DNA from: Deltaproteobacteria bacterium
GTDB lineage: Bacteria > Bdellovibrionota > JAJCYS01
Reading direction: 5' to 3'
Length of the DNA stretch: 60,054 nucleotides
Assembly (NCBI GenBank): GCA_029262815.1
Contig: JAJCYS010000036.1
Location: 1-60,054 of the forward strand
Positions 1-10,139 of this stretch are shown here, in pieces. The stretch's first letter is position 1; every line of letters begins with the position of its first letter. The notes beneath the pieces were generated by a model, which saw nothing but the letters and a program-made list of their open reading frames with translations, made no database searches and was not told the origin of the DNA. A program made the position numbers and the translations under genes.

Positions 1-687
1 ACAGGCTGTAACGCATGTACTATTGCATGTCAAACCGAGAACAATATACCGATTGTGGGTAAAGAACGCGTGGCAACGGGTAGAGAATTGCACTGGATTC
101 GATTGGACCGTTATTTTACGGGTTCGGAAGACAATCCTGAAGCTGTCGTTCAGCCTATTGCTTGTGCGCATTGTGAAACAGCGCCCTGTGAACAGGTGTG
201 CCCGGTTGCCGCGACTGTTCATAGTTCCGACGGACTAAATGATATGGTGTACAACCGATGTATCGGCACTCGGTATTGCTCTAACAACTGTCCATTCAAG
301 GTAAGACGATTTAATTTTTTCAACTATAACAAAGAGCAAGACGAAGCAGTACCCATGAGCAAAATGCAACGGAATCCTGATGTAACCGTTCGATTCAGAG
401 GGGTGATGGAGAAATGTACGTACTGTGTTCAACGTATTAGTGCCGCAAAAATTGAAACCAAAAAGAGTGGAAAAGATCGGGTGCCTGATGGCGAGATTGT
501 TCCAGCATGTGCACAAGCGTGTCCAACCAGAGCTATCGTATTTGGTGATACCAACGATCCTAAAAGCCAGGTTTCAAGTCTGAAACGTCATAATCGGAAT
601 TACGGTTTGATCGAAGAGTATAATCTTCGACCGCGGACCACATATTTAGCAAAAATTCGAAACCCAAATCCGGAGCTTGCGTCATGA
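1..687 (+). CDS. actB: Alternative complex III iron-sulfur subunit ActB, C-terminal part (5' end outside window)
   Basis: The frame is open from base 1 and stops at 685-687, leaving 228 residues of a protein whose family is usually around 1000 residues (a molybdopterin-like domain fused to a ferredoxin-like domain). What remains is the ferredoxin-like part: Cys3/Cys6/Cys10 of the fragment form CxxCxxxC, followed by a CxxCxxxxCxxxC group from Cys55, a group starting [11 protein letters not shown], and the late CTYC and CAQAC groups. These would bind several [Fe-S] clusters that carry electrons from quinol. The stop overlaps the actC start as ATGA, so translation is probably coupled. Identity rests on the cysteine pattern and on the actC-actF genes that follow. 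The missing N-terminus prevents any statement about the upstream domain. Confidence 0.93.
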   Translation, partial: TGCNACTIACQTENNIPIVGKERVATGRELHWIRLDRYFTGSEDNPEAVVQPIACAHCETAPCEQVCPVAATVHSSDGLNDMVYNRCIGTRYCSNNCPFKVRRFNFFNYNKEQDEAVPMSKMQRNPDVTVRFRGVMEKCTYCVQRISAAKIETKKSGKDRVPDGEIVPACAQACPTRAIVFGDTNDPKSQVSSLKRHNRNYGLIEEYNLRPRTTYLAKIRNPNPELAS

Positions 688-2093
688 TTACCAAAGATCA
701 GGTGTACGATTCTGACCCAGTGGATCGACGTGTACCGCTCGTAAGGGGAGGTCATGACTTTCACTCTATAACTGAAATCGTAGCTCGACCTACAGAGGTT
801 AAGCCCATTAATGCATGGTATGCCGTGTTTGGTGTGGCGCTTTCTTTATTGGCTATTCTGATTGGCTCTACAGGTTTTTTGTTTTTCAAAGGTACAGGTA
901 TATGGGGGTTGAACAATCCCGTAGGATGGGGTTGGGCCATTGTAAACTTTGTATTTTGGGTTGGGATCGGTCATGCAGGGACGTTGATTTCAGCGATTCT
1001 CTTTTTGTTCCGTCAAAAATGGCGAACATCCATCAATCGTGCTGCAGAAGCGATGACTATTTTTGCCGTTGTGTGTGCGATTTTCTTTCCAACTATTCAC
1101 GTTGGCCGTGTTTGGTTATTGTACTGGGCAGCCCCGTTGCCCAATCAGATGGATATGTGGCCTAACTTTAAAAGCCCACTGATGTGGGACTTTTTTGCGG
1201 TCAGCATTTACGGAACCGTGTCCTTTATGTTTTGGTACGTGGGGCTTATTCCTGATTTGGCAACCTTTCGAGATCGGGCAAAAACTAAGATCAAAAAATT
1301 ACTTTATGGTGTTTTTGCTTTAGGCTGGCGTGGATCCAATCGTCATTGGCTGAACTATGAACGAGCTTATTTAATTCTTGCTGGATTATCTACACCGCTA
1401 GTACTTTCGGTTCACACGATTGTGTCATTTGACTTTGCTTCAGGACAATTGGCGGGATGGCATACGACCATCTTTCCTCCTTATTTTGTTGCTGGTGCTA
1501 TTTTTTCTGGCTTTGCCATGGTGCTGACTTTAATGGTGGTATGCGTCAAGCTGTATAAACTTGAAAACTTAATTACAGATCGACACTTTGAGAACATTTC
1601 GAAAATCATTCTTGTGACGGGTACGATGGTTGGGTATGCCTATGCAATGGAATTTTTTATTTCGTGGTATAGCGGCAGTCAGTATGAAAGTTTTACATTT
1701 GTGAACCGTGCTTTTGGACCGTATGCGTGGGCTTACTGGATTATGGTCAGTTGCAACGTTCTTTCGCCTCAGATTTTCTGGTTTAAGACGGCACGAACCA
1801 ACAAAATTATTCTCTTTGTAGTTTCGATTTTTGTAAATATCGGGATGTGGTTTGAGCGGTTTGTAATCACCGTGACATCTTTGCATCATGATTTTATACC
1901 TTCCAGTTGGGCATACTATTCTCCAACAGTGTGGGATGTGTGTGCGCTCGTAGGCAGTTTCGGGTTGTTCTTTACCTTCTTTTCTATTTTTATTCGGTAT
2001 CTACCGATGGTCGCTATGGCTGAGGTGAAAACTGTTTTGCCTGAGGCGGATCCTCACTTTGGGGATGAAGAAGGAGGACATTTACATGGGTAA
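684..2093 (+). CDS. actC: Alternative complex III NrfD-like quinone-binding membrane subunit ActC
   Basis: A 469-residue polytopic membrane protein of the NrfD/PsrC family. In alternative complex III it is one of the two large membrane subunits that bind menaquinol or ubiquinol and pass electrons to the ActB clusters. About ten hydrophobic segments run from residue ~40 to ~440, with short loops and a His-rich C-terminus. The start ATG overlaps the actB stop by four bases, and the end overlaps the RBS and first codons of actD. The position between an actB-type Fe-S protein and a DUF3341 protein is diagnostic for ActC rather than for a polysulfide reductase subunit. Confidence 0.94.
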   Translation: MITKDQVYDSDPVDRRVPLVRGGHDFHSITEIVARPTEVKPINAWYAVFGVALSLLAILIGSTGFLFFKGTGIWGLNNPVGWGWAIVNFVFWVGIGHAGTLISAILFLFRQKWRTSINRAAEAMTIFAVVCAIFFPTIHVGRVWLLYWAAPLPNQMDMWPNFKSPLMWDFFAVSIYGTVSFMFWYVGLIPDLATFRDRAKTKIKKLLYGVFALGWRGSNRHWLNYERAYLILAGLSTPLVLSVHTIVSFDFASGQLAGWHTTIFPPYFVAGAIFSGFAMVLTLMVVCVKLYKLENLITDRHFENISKIILVTGTMVGYAYAMEFFISWYSGSQYESFTFVNRAFGPYAWAYWIMVSCNVLSPQIFWFKTARTNKIILFVVSIFVNIGMWFERFVITVTSLHHDFIPSSWAYYSPTVWDVCALVGSFGLFFTFFSIFIRYLPMVAMAEVKTVLPEADPHFGDEEGGHLHG

Positions 2094-2622
2094 AAATCCT
2101 GTTTGTGTGTTGGCTCAATTCAAAACTACTAAGGCGCTCTATCATGCCTGTGAGCGAGTTAGAGATGAAGGATATGTAAAGTTTGATGCTCATTCTCCGT
2201 TTCCAATTCATGGGTTGGATCGAGCCATGGGGCTAAAACCTTCTAAAGTGCCGTGGATTGTTCTGATACTCGGCCTTTTAGGTGCGGCCGGTGGCATGGG
2301 TATGCAGTTGTGGATGAACGGGGTTGATTACCCAATGATCTTCAGTGCGAAGCCATATTTCAGCTGGCAAGCGTACGTGCCCATCACATTTGAGCTGGGT
2401 GTTTTGTTTGGATCGGCGGGTGCCGTATTTGGAATGTTGGGTTTGAACCAGTTGCCTCGACTTAATCATCCTGTTTTTAACAGCAAAGCTTTTTCAACCC
2501 ATGCAGCTGATGATGGGTTTTTCTTAAGTATTGAAACGAAAGATGCGAATTACGATGAAGTTCGGACATCAAAGCTGCTCGAGGGGCTAGGGGCCTTGCA
2601 AGTAGAGCATTTGAAAGAGTAG
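2086..2622 (+). CDS. actD: Alternative complex III subunit ActD (DUF3341)
   Basis: A 178-residue DUF3341 protein. It has a soluble N-terminal part (residues ~1-55), two hydrophobic helices (~60-85 and ~100-125) separated by a short periplasmic loop, and a soluble C-terminus. In ACIII structures ActD is a peripheral membrane subunit packed against ActC. I chose ATG 2086 because AAGGAGG lies just upstream at 2071-2077. A TTG 27 bases earlier is in frame but lies deep within actC and lacks a ribosome site. The gene overlaps actC by eight bases and is followed closely by actE. Confidence 0.92.
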   Translation: MGKNPVCVLAQFKTTKALYHACERVRDEGYVKFDAHSPFPIHGLDRAMGLKPSKVPWIVLILGLLGAAGGMGMQLWMNGVDYPMIFSAKPYFSWQAYVPITFELGVLFGSAGAVFGMLGLNQLPRLNHPVFNSKAFSTHAADDGFFLSIETKDANYDEVRTSKLLEGLGALQVEHLKE

Positions 2623-2633
2623 GAGTTTTATTT

Positions 2634-3260
2634 GTGAATAAATTGTGCCACAGCTTGTTAAGTATGATCAGTTTAGCGATGGTTATGCTTTTGGTGGGAT
2701 GTCGTGGGACGACATCGGACAGGCCTCCCATTCATCCGGTACTGAACATGGATTTTCAATCCAGGTTCGAATCGCAAGAAGAAAACACTTTTTTTGCTGA
2801 TAAACGTGCCATGCGGCCTCGAATTGCTGGAACCGTCGCTCGAGGATATTTGAAAGAAGATGATCATTTTTATCGAGGCAAGGTAGGTGAAAGATTTGCC
2901 AAGACTTTGCCCGATCAAGTTATTCTTGACCGAGCGCTACTTCGAAGGGGGCAGTCCCGGTTCAATATTTACTGTTCAGCCTGTCATGGTCGGGCAGGGT
3001 TTGGCGATGGCATTGTAATTGACCGCGGGATGGTACCGCCTACAAGTTTTCATGACAAGCGATTGAGAAACGAGTCGGTCGGATATTTCTTTCACGTGAT
3101 TACCGAAGGTATTCGGAATATGTCTTCATATCAATCTCGCATTCCGGATGAAAAAGATCGGTGGGCGATTGCTGCCTACGTGCGTGCGCTTCAGCTAGCC
3201 CAATCGGGCCAAGTTAAAGACGTACCTGAGCAGCTGGCTATTGAGAAAGGATGGAAGTAA
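2634..3260 (+). CDS. actE: Alternative complex III mono-heme cytochrome c lipoprotein ActE
   Basis: A 208-residue protein starting with GTG at 2634, behind AGGAG at 2622-2626. An N-terminal signal ends in a lipobox (LLVGC, Cys23), so the mature protein should be lipid-anchored on the periplasmic side. One heme-c motif, CSACH, lies around residue 115, with a downstream Met-containing segment (MSSYQSRI) that could give the axial ligand. In ACIII, ActE accepts electrons and delivers them to the partner oxidase. The length and single heme fit ActE; the pentaheme ActA must lie upstream of the window. Its stop abuts the actF start directly. Confidence 0.93.
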   Translation: MNKLCHSLLSMISLAMVMLLVGCRGTTSDRPPIHPVLNMDFQSRFESQEENTFFADKRAMRPRIAGTVARGYLKEDDHFYRGKVGERFAKTLPDQVILDRALLRRGQSRFNIYCSACHGRAGFGDGIVIDRGMVPPTSFHDKRLRNESVGYFFHVITEGIRNMSSYQSRIPDEKDRWAIAAYVRALQLAQSGQVKDVPEQLAIEKGWK

Positions 3261-4451
3261 ATGAATCTTCTGAAATCCCTTAAGTTACCTGCTGATGAGT
3301 CCTTAAAGAATATTGCTTTGGGGGCCGCCGTTTTTGGGTTGGCGTTTATCCTCTTAGCTATTAGTATGGGGATATTCAATCCCAAACCGTTTTTTGCATC
3401 CTATCTTGTATCGTTTATGTTTTTTTTGAGTTTGGTTTTAGGGTGTACGTTTTTTGTGCTTATTCAGTTCATAACCCGATCTGGTTGGAGTGTCGTTGTT
3501 CGGCGGTTGGCTGAATATGTGATGGCAATTATTCCCATTTTTTTTGTTTTGATTATTCCAATTTTGCTAGGGGTTGGTCATCTGTTCCATTGGACCCACG
3601 GGGATGTGGTGGCCCACGATGTTTTACTGAAAGGTAAAGTCCCTTATTTAAATATTCCCTTTTTTCTGACCCGGGCCGCGATCTATCTCATTGTTTGGAC
3701 CTTTATCAGTCGTTGGTATTTTAAGACATCTGTTGAGCAAGATAAATCAGGGGACCATGAACTTACGCGAAAAATGCAATGGTGGAGTGGCCCATCTTTG
3801 ATGTTGATGGCGATGACCATAAGTTTTGCGGCTATCGATTGGATGATGTCTTTGGATCCTCACTGGTTTTCAACTATTTTTGGCGTGTATTACTTTTCCG
3901 GATCGTTTATGGCTTGCTTTGCAGTGCTTATATTATTTGCAAAATTACTGCAGCGTTCTGGGTATCTATTAAAAATTGTATCCCCGGAACATTTTCACGA
4001 TCTTGGAAAACTGCTTTTTGGCTTTATGGTTTTTTGGACCTATATTGCGTTTTCTCAGTATTTTTTAATTTGGTACGCCAATATCCCTGAAGAAACCATT
4101 TGGTACATGCACCGAATGGAAGGGTCTTGGGATTTGGTCACTAAGCTGCTGGCTTTTGGTCATTTTGTCGTTCCTTTCTTTTTTCTGATGCCTCGTACGA
4201 TTAAACGACATCCAGTGGGTCTGATTGTGGGTGCTATTTGGTTGATGGCGGTACATTTTATGGATTTGTATTGGTTGATTATGCCGGTTTTTTATCCTCA
4301 TGGGATTCATGTTTCATTGTTCGACGTTGCTACGTTTCTCGGATTAGGTGGGTTGTTTGTGGCGTCTGTAGCATGGGTGATGCGTAAATCAGCCATTGTG
4401 CCAGTTAAGGATCCTCGGCTTTCCGAATCATTACGTTTTGAAAATATGTAG
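3261..4451 (+). CDS. actF: Alternative complex III second large membrane subunit ActF
   Basis: A 396-residue polytopic protein with about ten transmembrane helices, similar in architecture to ActC but a distinct family (quinol:cytochrome c oxidoreductase quinone-binding subunit 2). ATG 3261 follows the actE stop with no gap, and a GGATGGAAG stretch can serve as ribosome site. The conserved central section contains several charged residues inside helices, including a DWMMSLDPHW segment typical of this family, which is thought to form part of the proton path. The actC-D-E-F order supports the assignment. No sign of truncation or frameshift. Confidence 0.93.
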   Translation: MNLLKSLKLPADESLKNIALGAAVFGLAFILLAISMGIFNPKPFFASYLVSFMFFLSLVLGCTFFVLIQFITRSGWSVVVRRLAEYVMAIIPIFFVLIIPILLGVGHLFHWTHGDVVAHDVLLKGKVPYLNIPFFLTRAAIYLIVWTFISRWYFKTSVEQDKSGDHELTRKMQWWSGPSLMLMAMTISFAAIDWMMSLDPHWFSTIFGVYYFSGSFMACFAVLILFAKLLQRSGYLLKIVSPEHFHDLGKLLFGFMVFWTYIAFSQYFLIWYANIPEETIWYMHRMEGSWDLVTKLLAFGHFVVPFFFLMPRTIKRHPVGLIVGAIWLMAVHFMDLYWLIMPVFYPHGIHVSLFDVATFLGLGGLFVASVAWVMRKSAIVPVKDPRLSESLRFENM

Positions 4452-4460
4452 GGTTTAGAT

Positions 4461-4811
4461 ATGGATAATAAAAATATTGAAACGGAACACCATTCATCGG
4501 GTGAGTGGGTTGAGCCGGATAGGACACCTGCTAAAACACTTCTTGCTTCACTGGTTATTTTAAGCATTGGGCTTGTTGTTGTGATCGCTGCTTTACTAGA
4601 AGGGTATAAGGTGTTTACGCAAGAGGAGCTTTATATAAAAGTAGGCTCTGTTGAAAATCGAGCCTTAAAAGAAAGGCTCGCTGTTGATCACAAAAGATTG
4701 ACTACATATGACAAATTAGAAGAACAAGGCAAATTTCAACTACCCATTGATCAAGCCATGGAGAAGCTTTTAAGAAAACCAGAGTTGCTGCGGGGAGTTT
4801 CAGGTCGATAG
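4461..4811 (+). CDS. Small single-helix membrane protein between actF and sco
   Basis: A 116-residue protein that I do not recognise by sequence. It has an acidic N-terminal tail (residues 1-28), one clear transmembrane helix (~28-48) and a charged, probably periplasmic, C-terminal helix region. It sits nine bases after actF and five before sco, so it is almost certainly cotranscribed with the respiratory genes. Some ACIII operons carry an extra small membrane subunit (called ActG in Rhodothermus). Position and topology allow that role here, but the sequence alone does not establish it. An assembly factor is the alternative. Confidence 0.72.
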   Translation: MDNKNIETEHHSSGEWVEPDRTPAKTLLASLVILSIGLVVVIAALLEGYKVFTQEELYIKVGSVENRALKERLAVDHKRLTTYDKLEEQGKFQLPIDQAMEKLLRKPELLRGVSGR

Positions 4812-4816
4812 GTGTG

Positions 4817-5752
4817 ATGATAGTGTCGTCTTCAAAAAGTGGATCAAAACGCTCCAAAGTGATGTTGGGGACAGCTTTGTTTTTATTTTGTTTGGGGCTA
4901 GTGACGTTGGGATCTTTGATGACCGTGAAAGTCACCGTTGATAAACAAACTGTGCTTAAATCGACAGAGTCTCTTATAGATCCCGAAAATGAAGTACCTT
5001 CAATTCTAAAGAAAGTAGATATTCAAGAAAGACTGGGTGAAAAGCTCGACCAAAGCCTATCTTTTACAGACCACACGGGTGCGCACGTCACACTAGGGAC
5101 TTATTTTAAAGATAAAAAACCCGTCATTTTGACGCTGAATTATTATCGATGTCCGATGTTATGTTCGTTGCAATTGAATGATTTAGTAAAAGCACTTAAA
5201 AAATCTGCATATAAACTGGGCCAGGATTATCGAATGGTCACGATGAGTATCAATCCTAAAGAAACCTATGACTTAGGGGCAAGCAAGCGAGAGGCTTATT
5301 TAAAATCTTTGGGAGAATCACGAAATGCGGACTGGGCTTTTTTGGTGAGTGCAACTGATGCCTCAAAAAAAGTTGCGGATCAAGTTGGATATACCTATGC
5401 GTTGGACCCCGACAGTGGTGAATATGCACATGCGCCGGTTTTATTTTTCATTTCAGCGGATGGAACAGTATCACGTTATTTATACGGATTAGGGTATAGC
5501 CCTTATGATATTAAGTTTGCACTCCAGGAAACTTCTGCTGGACGGGCTGGTTCAACCTGGGACAAATTAATTCTCAGCTGTTTTCAGTATGATGCTTCCA
5601 AGGGACGATATGGTGTGTATGCATTGGGCGTGATGCGTCTAGGTGGTGCATTGACAGTCATGTTTCTCTCCATATTACTTTTGTTGCTTTGGGTTGGAGA
5701 TGCCCGCCCGGCGCGTGCCGTGTCAAAAGATAGTTGTAAGTTTGTAGGGTAA
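4817..5752 (+). CDS. SCO1/SenC-family copper chaperone for cytochrome oxidase
   Basis: About 311 residues with an N-terminal anchor helix (~18-42), a thioredoxin-fold SCO domain and an additional C-terminal transmembrane helix (~275-295). The copper motif CPMLC (CxxxC) and the downstream His of YAHAP are both present, as needed for Cu(I) delivery to the CuA site of CoxB, the next gene. ATG 4817 is preferred over the GTG three bases upstream. Placement between the ACIII genes and coxB is the usual arrangement for SCO proteins. The C-terminal second anchor is typical of the larger variants found beside caa3 oxidases. Confidence 0.9.
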   Translation: MIVSSSKSGSKRSKVMLGTALFLFCLGLVTLGSLMTVKVTVDKQTVLKSTESLIDPENEVPSILKKVDIQERLGEKLDQSLSFTDHTGAHVTLGTYFKDKKPVILTLNYYRCPMLCSLQLNDLVKALKKSAYKLGQDYRMVTMSINPKETYDLGASKREAYLKSLGESRNADWAFLVSATDASKKVADQVGYTYALDPDSGEYAHAPVLFFISADGTVSRYLYGLGYSPYDIKFALQETSAGRAGSTWDKLILSCFQYDASKGRYGVYALGVMRLGGALTVMFLSILLLLLWVGDARPARAVSKDSCKFVG

Positions 5753-5766
5753 AGAACAGGATAGGG

Positions 5767-6735
5767 ATGATGTTAGGATTGGGATCTTTTTGGCTGCCTG
5801 TAGACGCCTCGTCGACCACACAGTACGTGGATCATTTATTTAACTTTATTTTTCTATTGTGTACCTTATTTTTTATTCTCATTGTTTTTGTAACAGTCTT
5901 GTTTGCATTTAAATACCGTCGGAAAAGCGCATCACAACGGACGAGCCCCATTTCAGGCAACCATAAGCTAGAGCTGATATGGAGTGTGATTCCTGGTGTT
6001 TTGCTTGTCATCATTTTTGCATGGGGATTTCGTGATTACATGAGCCTAAGGGTGCCACCCCGTGATGCTTTAGAGATTAGAGTGACTGGTGTGAAATGGG
6101 CATGGTCTTTCACATATCCAGTGGATGGTATTGTGACGACAGATCTTGTTGTCCCTGAAGGACGTCCTGTAAAACTGATCATGGTTTCGCAGGATGTACT
6201 ACATAGTTTTTTTGTACCGGCATTTAGAATCAAGCAAGATGTTGTGCCACATAGATACTCAGTTGTATGGTTTGAAGCTACCAAAACAGGGAACTACAAT
6301 ATATTTTGTACAGAATATTGTGGGACGGGCCACTCCCAGATGCTATCTCAAGTAAAAGTTTTGTCTGGATCTGATTATCAAGATTGGATTGATCGTGGGG
6401 GCGAAGAAGCCGGATCGGCTGGACGAAGTTCCGTTGACGTCGGGAAACATCTTTACAAAAAACAAGCCTGCTATACGTGTCATTCGATCGACGGTACGTC
6501 TGGCGTTGGACCTACTTTCCAGGGTCTATATGGCAGTAAAGAAAAGTTGGAATCTGGTGATGAAATTTTGGTGGATGATAATTTTATTCGAAAATCCATT
6601 ATTGACCCCGGTGCTGATGTCACGGAAGGATTCCCACCTGTCATGCCAACTTATAAAGGTCGATTAAACGATAAGCAAATCACTGCTCTTATTGATTATT
6701 TGAAGTCTATCGGGACTGATAAAGTTAAGAACTAA
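5767..6735 (+). CDS. coxB: Cytochrome c oxidase subunit II with fused cytochrome c (caa3 type)
   Basis: A 322-residue protein with two N-terminal transmembrane helices (~18-48 and ~72-92), a cupredoxin CuA domain, and a C-terminal cytochrome c domain. CuA ligands are visible: an early His in DVLHSFF and the [12 protein letters not shown] block with both Cys, His and Met. The heme-c motif CYTCH lies near residue 236, and MPTYKG near 300 offers the axial Met. The fused heme domain defines a caa3-type oxidase that receives electrons from ActE or a soluble carrier. The gene belongs to the operon running from actB to coxD. Confidence 0.95.
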   Translation: MMLGLGSFWLPVDASSTTQYVDHLFNFIFLLCTLFFILIVFVTVLFAFKYRRKSASQRTSPISGNHKLELIWSVIPGVLLVIIFAWGFRDYMSLRVPPRDALEIRVTGVKWAWSFTYPVDGIVTTDLVVPEGRPVKLIMVSQDVLHSFFVPAFRIKQDVVPHRYSVVWFEATKTGNYNIFCTEYCGTGHSQMLSQVKVLSGSDYQDWIDRGGEEAGSAGRSSVDVGKHLYKKQACYTCHSIDGTSGVGPTFQGLYGSKEKLESGDEILVDDNFIRKSIIDPGADVTEGFPPVMPTYKGRLNDKQITALIDYLKSIGTDKVKN

Positions 6736-6758
6736 ACTGGCTATGTAAAGAGGATGTC

Positions 6759-8345
6759 ATGAATTATTTGACGGCAAAAAAAGGGTTTAAATCTTGGTTG
6801 TTCACTTTGGACCACAAACGCATCGGGCTTATGTACCTAGTGGCGGTGCTTTCCTTCTTTTTCTTAGGAGGTGTTTTTGCGTTGTTGGTTCGAGCTGAGC
6901 TTTGGACACCTGCAGGGGACATGTTTACGGCTGACATGTACAATAAATTTTTCACGCTTCACGGCGCAATCATGGTCTTTCTCTTTATCATTCCATCAGT
7001 CCCTGCTTCATTAGGGAACTTTCTGATTCCGTTGATGATAGGGGCTAAAGATGTGGCTTTTCCACGATTGAACTTGTTGAGTTGGTATATTTATGTGTTG
7101 GGCGCTTTGTTCTTTTTTTATACGTTGTTATTTGGATCTTTAGATACAGGGTGGACCTTTTACACACCGTATAGTTCTCAAACAGGGACTTCAGTTATCT
7201 CAGCGACTTTAGGGGCGTTTATTTTGGGGTTTTCGTCAATTTTGACTGGCGTAAACTTTATTGTGACCATTCATAAGATGCGTGCACCAGGGTTGACATG
7301 GGGTCGGCTGCCGTTGTTAATTTGGGCGTTGTATGCAACAGCTGTGATTCAGGTCCTTGCAACCCCCGTTTTAGCGATTACACTTTTGTTACTTGTTGTA
7401 GAGCGTGCATTCGGGATTGGTTTTTTTGACTCAACCATTGGTGGGGATCCTGTTTTATTCCAACATTTCTTTTGGTTTTATTCTCACCCTGCTGTGTACA
7501 TTATGATTTTGCCAGGATTTGGTATTATCAGTGAGTTGATTACCGTGCATGCTCGGAAGCGTATCTTTGGTTATAATGCTATTGCTGCTTCTAGTGTGGC
7601 GATTGCTGTGATTGGGTTTTTAGTCTGGGGGCACCACATGTTTGTGAGTGGACAATCTTCGTTTGCTTCTATGGTGTTTTCGTTTTTAACGTTTGCTGTT
7701 GCTGTACCAACCGCTATTAAAGTTTTCAGTTGGGTTGCGACCCTGTATCGAGGGTCCATTGCATTTACTGCGCCGATGCTTTATGCACTGGCCTTTATAT
7801 TTCTTTTTTCTATCGGTGGATTAACCGGCATTTTCTTAGGTGCTATCGCAGTTGATGTCCACCTTCATGATACGTACTTCGTAGTTGCTCACTTCCACTA
7901 CGTCATGATGGGGGGGACAGTGATTGCCTTTATTGGTGGGATTCACCACTGGTGGCCGAAGCTTTTTGGAAGAATGTATAACGAGGGTTGGGCAAGATTA
8001 GGTTGTTTTCTGATTTTTATTGGATTTAATCTGACATTTTTCTCTCAATTTGTGATGGGTTCAAGAGGAATGCCTCGAAGGTATCATAGCTATGTGCCTG
8101 AGTATGCAATCTGGCATCAACTCTCCACAATAGGTTCACTTGTCTTGGGATTGGGGTTAGTGCTTACGTTAGTGTATCTGCTTCATTCTTTGTTTTGGGG
8201 AAAGCGTGCTCCACACAATCCATGGGGGGGGGAGTCTTTGGAATGGCAAGCTGCGACGCCGCCTATTGAGTTTAACTTTACGAAACAGCCTGTTGTTACT
8301 TCAGGGCCTTATGATTTTCCAGAGATTGAACAGGACAGGAGTTAG
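6759..8345 (+). CDS. coxA: Cytochrome c oxidase subunit I (type A2 heme-copper oxidase)
   Basis: A 528-residue, 12-helix heme-copper oxidase subunit. The heme and CuB ligands can be read: His in FTLHGAI, the His-Tyr pair in YSHPAVY, the HH pair in WGHHMF, and the two His of VVAHFHY. The YSHP sequence replaces the GHPEVY of mitochondrial-like A1 enzymes and marks type A2 oxidases, in which Tyr-Ser substitutes for the D-channel Glu. Length and helix pattern are complete. An AGAGGATG stretch precedes the ATG. Together with CoxB it carries out O2 reduction and proton pumping. Confidence 0.96.
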   Translation: MNYLTAKKGFKSWLFTLDHKRIGLMYLVAVLSFFFLGGVFALLVRAELWTPAGDMFTADMYNKFFTLHGAIMVFLFIIPSVPASLGNFLIPLMIGAKDVAFPRLNLLSWYIYVLGALFFFYTLLFGSLDTGWTFYTPYSSQTGTSVISATLGAFILGFSSILTGVNFIVTIHKMRAPGLTWGRLPLLIWALYATAVIQVLATPVLAITLLLLVVERAFGIGFFDSTIGGDPVLFQHFFWFYSHPAVYIMILPGFGIISELITVHARKRIFGYNAIAASSVAIAVIGFLVWGHHMFVSGQSSFASMVFSFLTFAVAVPTAIKVFSWVATLYRGSIAFTAPMLYALAFIFLFSIGGLTGIFLGAIAVDVHLHDTYFVVAHFHYVMMGGTVIAFIGGIHHWWPKLFGRMYNEGWARLGCFLIFIGFNLTFFSQFVMGSRGMPRRYHSYVPEYAIWHQLSTIGSLVLGLGLVLTLVYLLHSLFWGKRAPHNPWGGESLEWQAATPPIEFNFTKQPVVTSGPYDFPEIEQDRS

Positions 8346-8347
8346 CT

Positions 8348-8986
8348 ATGTCGCGAAGGTATCCGCCTCTGGCGCATCATTTTCTTAGTTTAGGTCAACA
8401 GTATAGTGCCGCAAAACTGGGTATGTGGCTCTTTTTGGCCCAAGAGGTTTTATTCTTCTCAGGACTCTTTATGGCCTATGCGGCCTTTCGATATTTTTAT
8501 CCTGAGACTTTCTTGGCTGCACATGAACACCTTAATGTCACGCTAGGTGCTACAAACACAATTGTATTGCTTACAAGTAGTTTGACCATGGCCCTTGCGG
8601 TGCGAGCGGCACAACTGGGACAGAATAAGCAACTTCTCATCAACCTTGCTTTAACCTTTTTGTTTGCCACAACATTTTTAGTAATTAAATACTTTGAATA
8701 TTCGCATAAGATTCACCTTGGCTTGTTGCCAGGTAAATTTTATTCAGCTCATGAGCATATTCCTGGTCAACCTGCCCTTTTCTTTGGGCTTTATTTTGTA
8801 ATGACCGGACTCCACGGACTTCATGTGTTAGTCGGGATGGGTGTGATTGCGTGGATTTTTATAAGAGGGCTCAATCGTGAATTTGGGCCTGAGTATAATA
8901 CACCCGTAGAAATCGTTGGGCTGTACTGGCATTTAGTTGATGTCATATGGATTTTCTTGTTTCCGTTACTATATTTGGTTAAATAG
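8348..8986 (+). CDS. coxC: Cytochrome c oxidase subunit III (short form)
   Basis: A 212-residue protein with five or so transmembrane helices, matching the short subunit III of bacterial caa3 and quinol oxidases rather than the ~265-residue seven-helix form. Recognisable features are the AKLGMWLFLAQEVLFFSGLF helix and the GLHGLHVLVG and LYWHLVDVIWI blocks near the C-terminus. The ATG is two bases after the coxA stop, with AGGA in the end of coxA serving as ribosome site. It stabilises subunit I and is often implicated in proton uptake. Confidence 0.95.
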   Translation: MSRRYPPLAHHFLSLGQQYSAAKLGMWLFLAQEVLFFSGLFMAYAAFRYFYPETFLAAHEHLNVTLGATNTIVLLTSSLTMALAVRAAQLGQNKQLLINLALTFLFATTFLVIKYFEYSHKIHLGLLPGKFYSAHEHIPGQPALFFGLYFVMTGLHGLHVLVGMGVIAWIFIRGLNREFGPEYNTPVEIVGLYWHLVDVIWIFLFPLLYLVK

Positions 8987-8997
8987 GGAGAAGGTGT

Positions 8998-9366
8998 ATG
9001 GAATCTCAAAGCGAACATGCAGAACAACATATTGCTCCCCTTCGGATGTACCTCATTATTTTTGGAGCACTTCTTTTTTTAACCTACATTACGGTTCAGG
9101 TTTCAGTATGGAATCTGGGTACCGTTGGTCTTGCAGTCGCGCTCGTAGTTGCTGCCATCAAAGCCTTTTTGGTTGCGTCCTACTTCATGCATTTAAAAGA
9201 TGACACATGGTTTAACATCATGCTCTTTGTAGGCTCTATCGTCTTTATGATCTTATTTTTTGGATTGACGCTTCTAGATCTAGGGACGCGTGGCCGGTTG
9301 AATATCGAAGAGGGGACTTTCTATTACCAACAAGAAAAAGCCTGGTCTGAGAAGCAGAAGGAGTAG
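8998..9366 (+). CDS. coxD: Cytochrome c oxidase subunit IV (bacterial COX4-like)
   Basis: A 122-residue protein with three hydrophobic helices (~18-38, ~45-68, ~75-98), the typical size and topology of the prokaryotic COX4 family that ends caa3 operons. It starts with ATG after a GGGAGAAGG ribosome site, 11 bases downstream of coxC. Sequence blocks such as AIKAFLVASYFMHLK are characteristic. It is the last gene of the respiratory operon. The ~280 bases that follow hold no gene, and I saw no clear hairpin terminator there. Confidence 0.93.
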   Translation: MESQSEHAEQHIAPLRMYLIIFGALLFLTYITVQVSVWNLGTVGLAVALVVAAIKAFLVASYFMHLKDDTWFNIMLFVGSIVFMILFFGLTLLDLGTRGRLNIEEGTFYYQQEKAWSEKQKE

Positions 9367-9648
9367 GTGTCTTCTGCGTTGCCCCGACACTGTTCACTCA
9401 CTGCGGTGTACTATAGGTACGCCTCATTCGAAACATACCGGTAACGCCTCGAATCCACCACCCTCTTGTGCTTCTCAGCTGATCTAAAGATTTCCAATTA
9501 TTGCGAATTTAGACAACGTCATTGCTGTAAAGGTTAGGAATCCATCTTCATTCGGTTAGTCAATGGCGAAAAAAATGATCAAGATGAGATTAGGTATGTC
9601 GATACGGTAAACAGCGTGATTGATATTTGAAATATGGAGCAATTTAAT

Positions 9649-10065
9649 ATGGAGTTTATAAAGTGGTTCAGACTTGCCTCAGGAATTTTAGTTTTAGGGA
9701 TTTGTTCGAATTCCAACGCAGCAGATGAGTGCAAGCCAGCACCAGATAATGTACGTCCTGCCTTTATGGATTGTTATATTTGTACAGTCGAAAAAAGCGG
9801 AACCGGATTGTTAGTAAGTATGGAAAAATTGTTTTTTGGCACGTCCCTTATTAGCGTCAGTAATGAATCCAGCTTGCCTGATGCAAAATTACTTATTCAC
9901 AAACCCGCTGAACCTACAGCAGATATTTTTCGTCCTGACGCTACCTCAGAGCAATTTTATGGGCTAGAAAAAGGTGAGTCCATTCTACTTTATAATCTAC
10001 CTCATGCAAATAGTCCTCCAGGTACGAGTAAGCCACTAGAGGTTCGAATTTGTAATGAAGAATAA
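9649..10065 (+). CDS. Hypothetical secreted protein
   Basis: About 138 residues, not recognised. An N-terminal signal peptide is apparent: basic-hydrophobic start, a hydrophobic core around residues 8-20 and a likely cleavage after an Ala-containing NSNA. The mature part contains four or so cysteines (ECK, CYIC, near-terminal CN), suggesting periplasmic disulfides. I chose ATG 9649 over ATG 9634 because GGAG at 9636-9639 sits at a suitable distance, and the shorter form gives a better signal peptide. Monocistronic between coxD and the convergent sodB. Coding status rests on the signal and the uninterrupted frame. Confidence 0.6.
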   Translation: MEFIKWFRLASGILVLGICSNSNAADECKPAPDNVRPAFMDCYICTVEKSGTGLLVSMEKLFFGTSLISVSNESSLPDAKLLIHKPAEPTADIFRPDATSEQFYGLEKGESILLYNLPHANSPPGTSKPLEVRICNEE

Positions 10066-10139
10066 TCTAAACCTTCAATAGATAGATTAGACTGAGTCTT
10101 TATTTCTCTTCATCCGTCTGACAGTATGAAACGCTTGTC

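Noticed and set aside
10063..10089. TAATCTA / TAGATTA inverted repeat between the orphan at 9649 and sodB
   Set aside because: An AT-only 7-bp stem with a long loop and no T-run is too weak to call a terminator.
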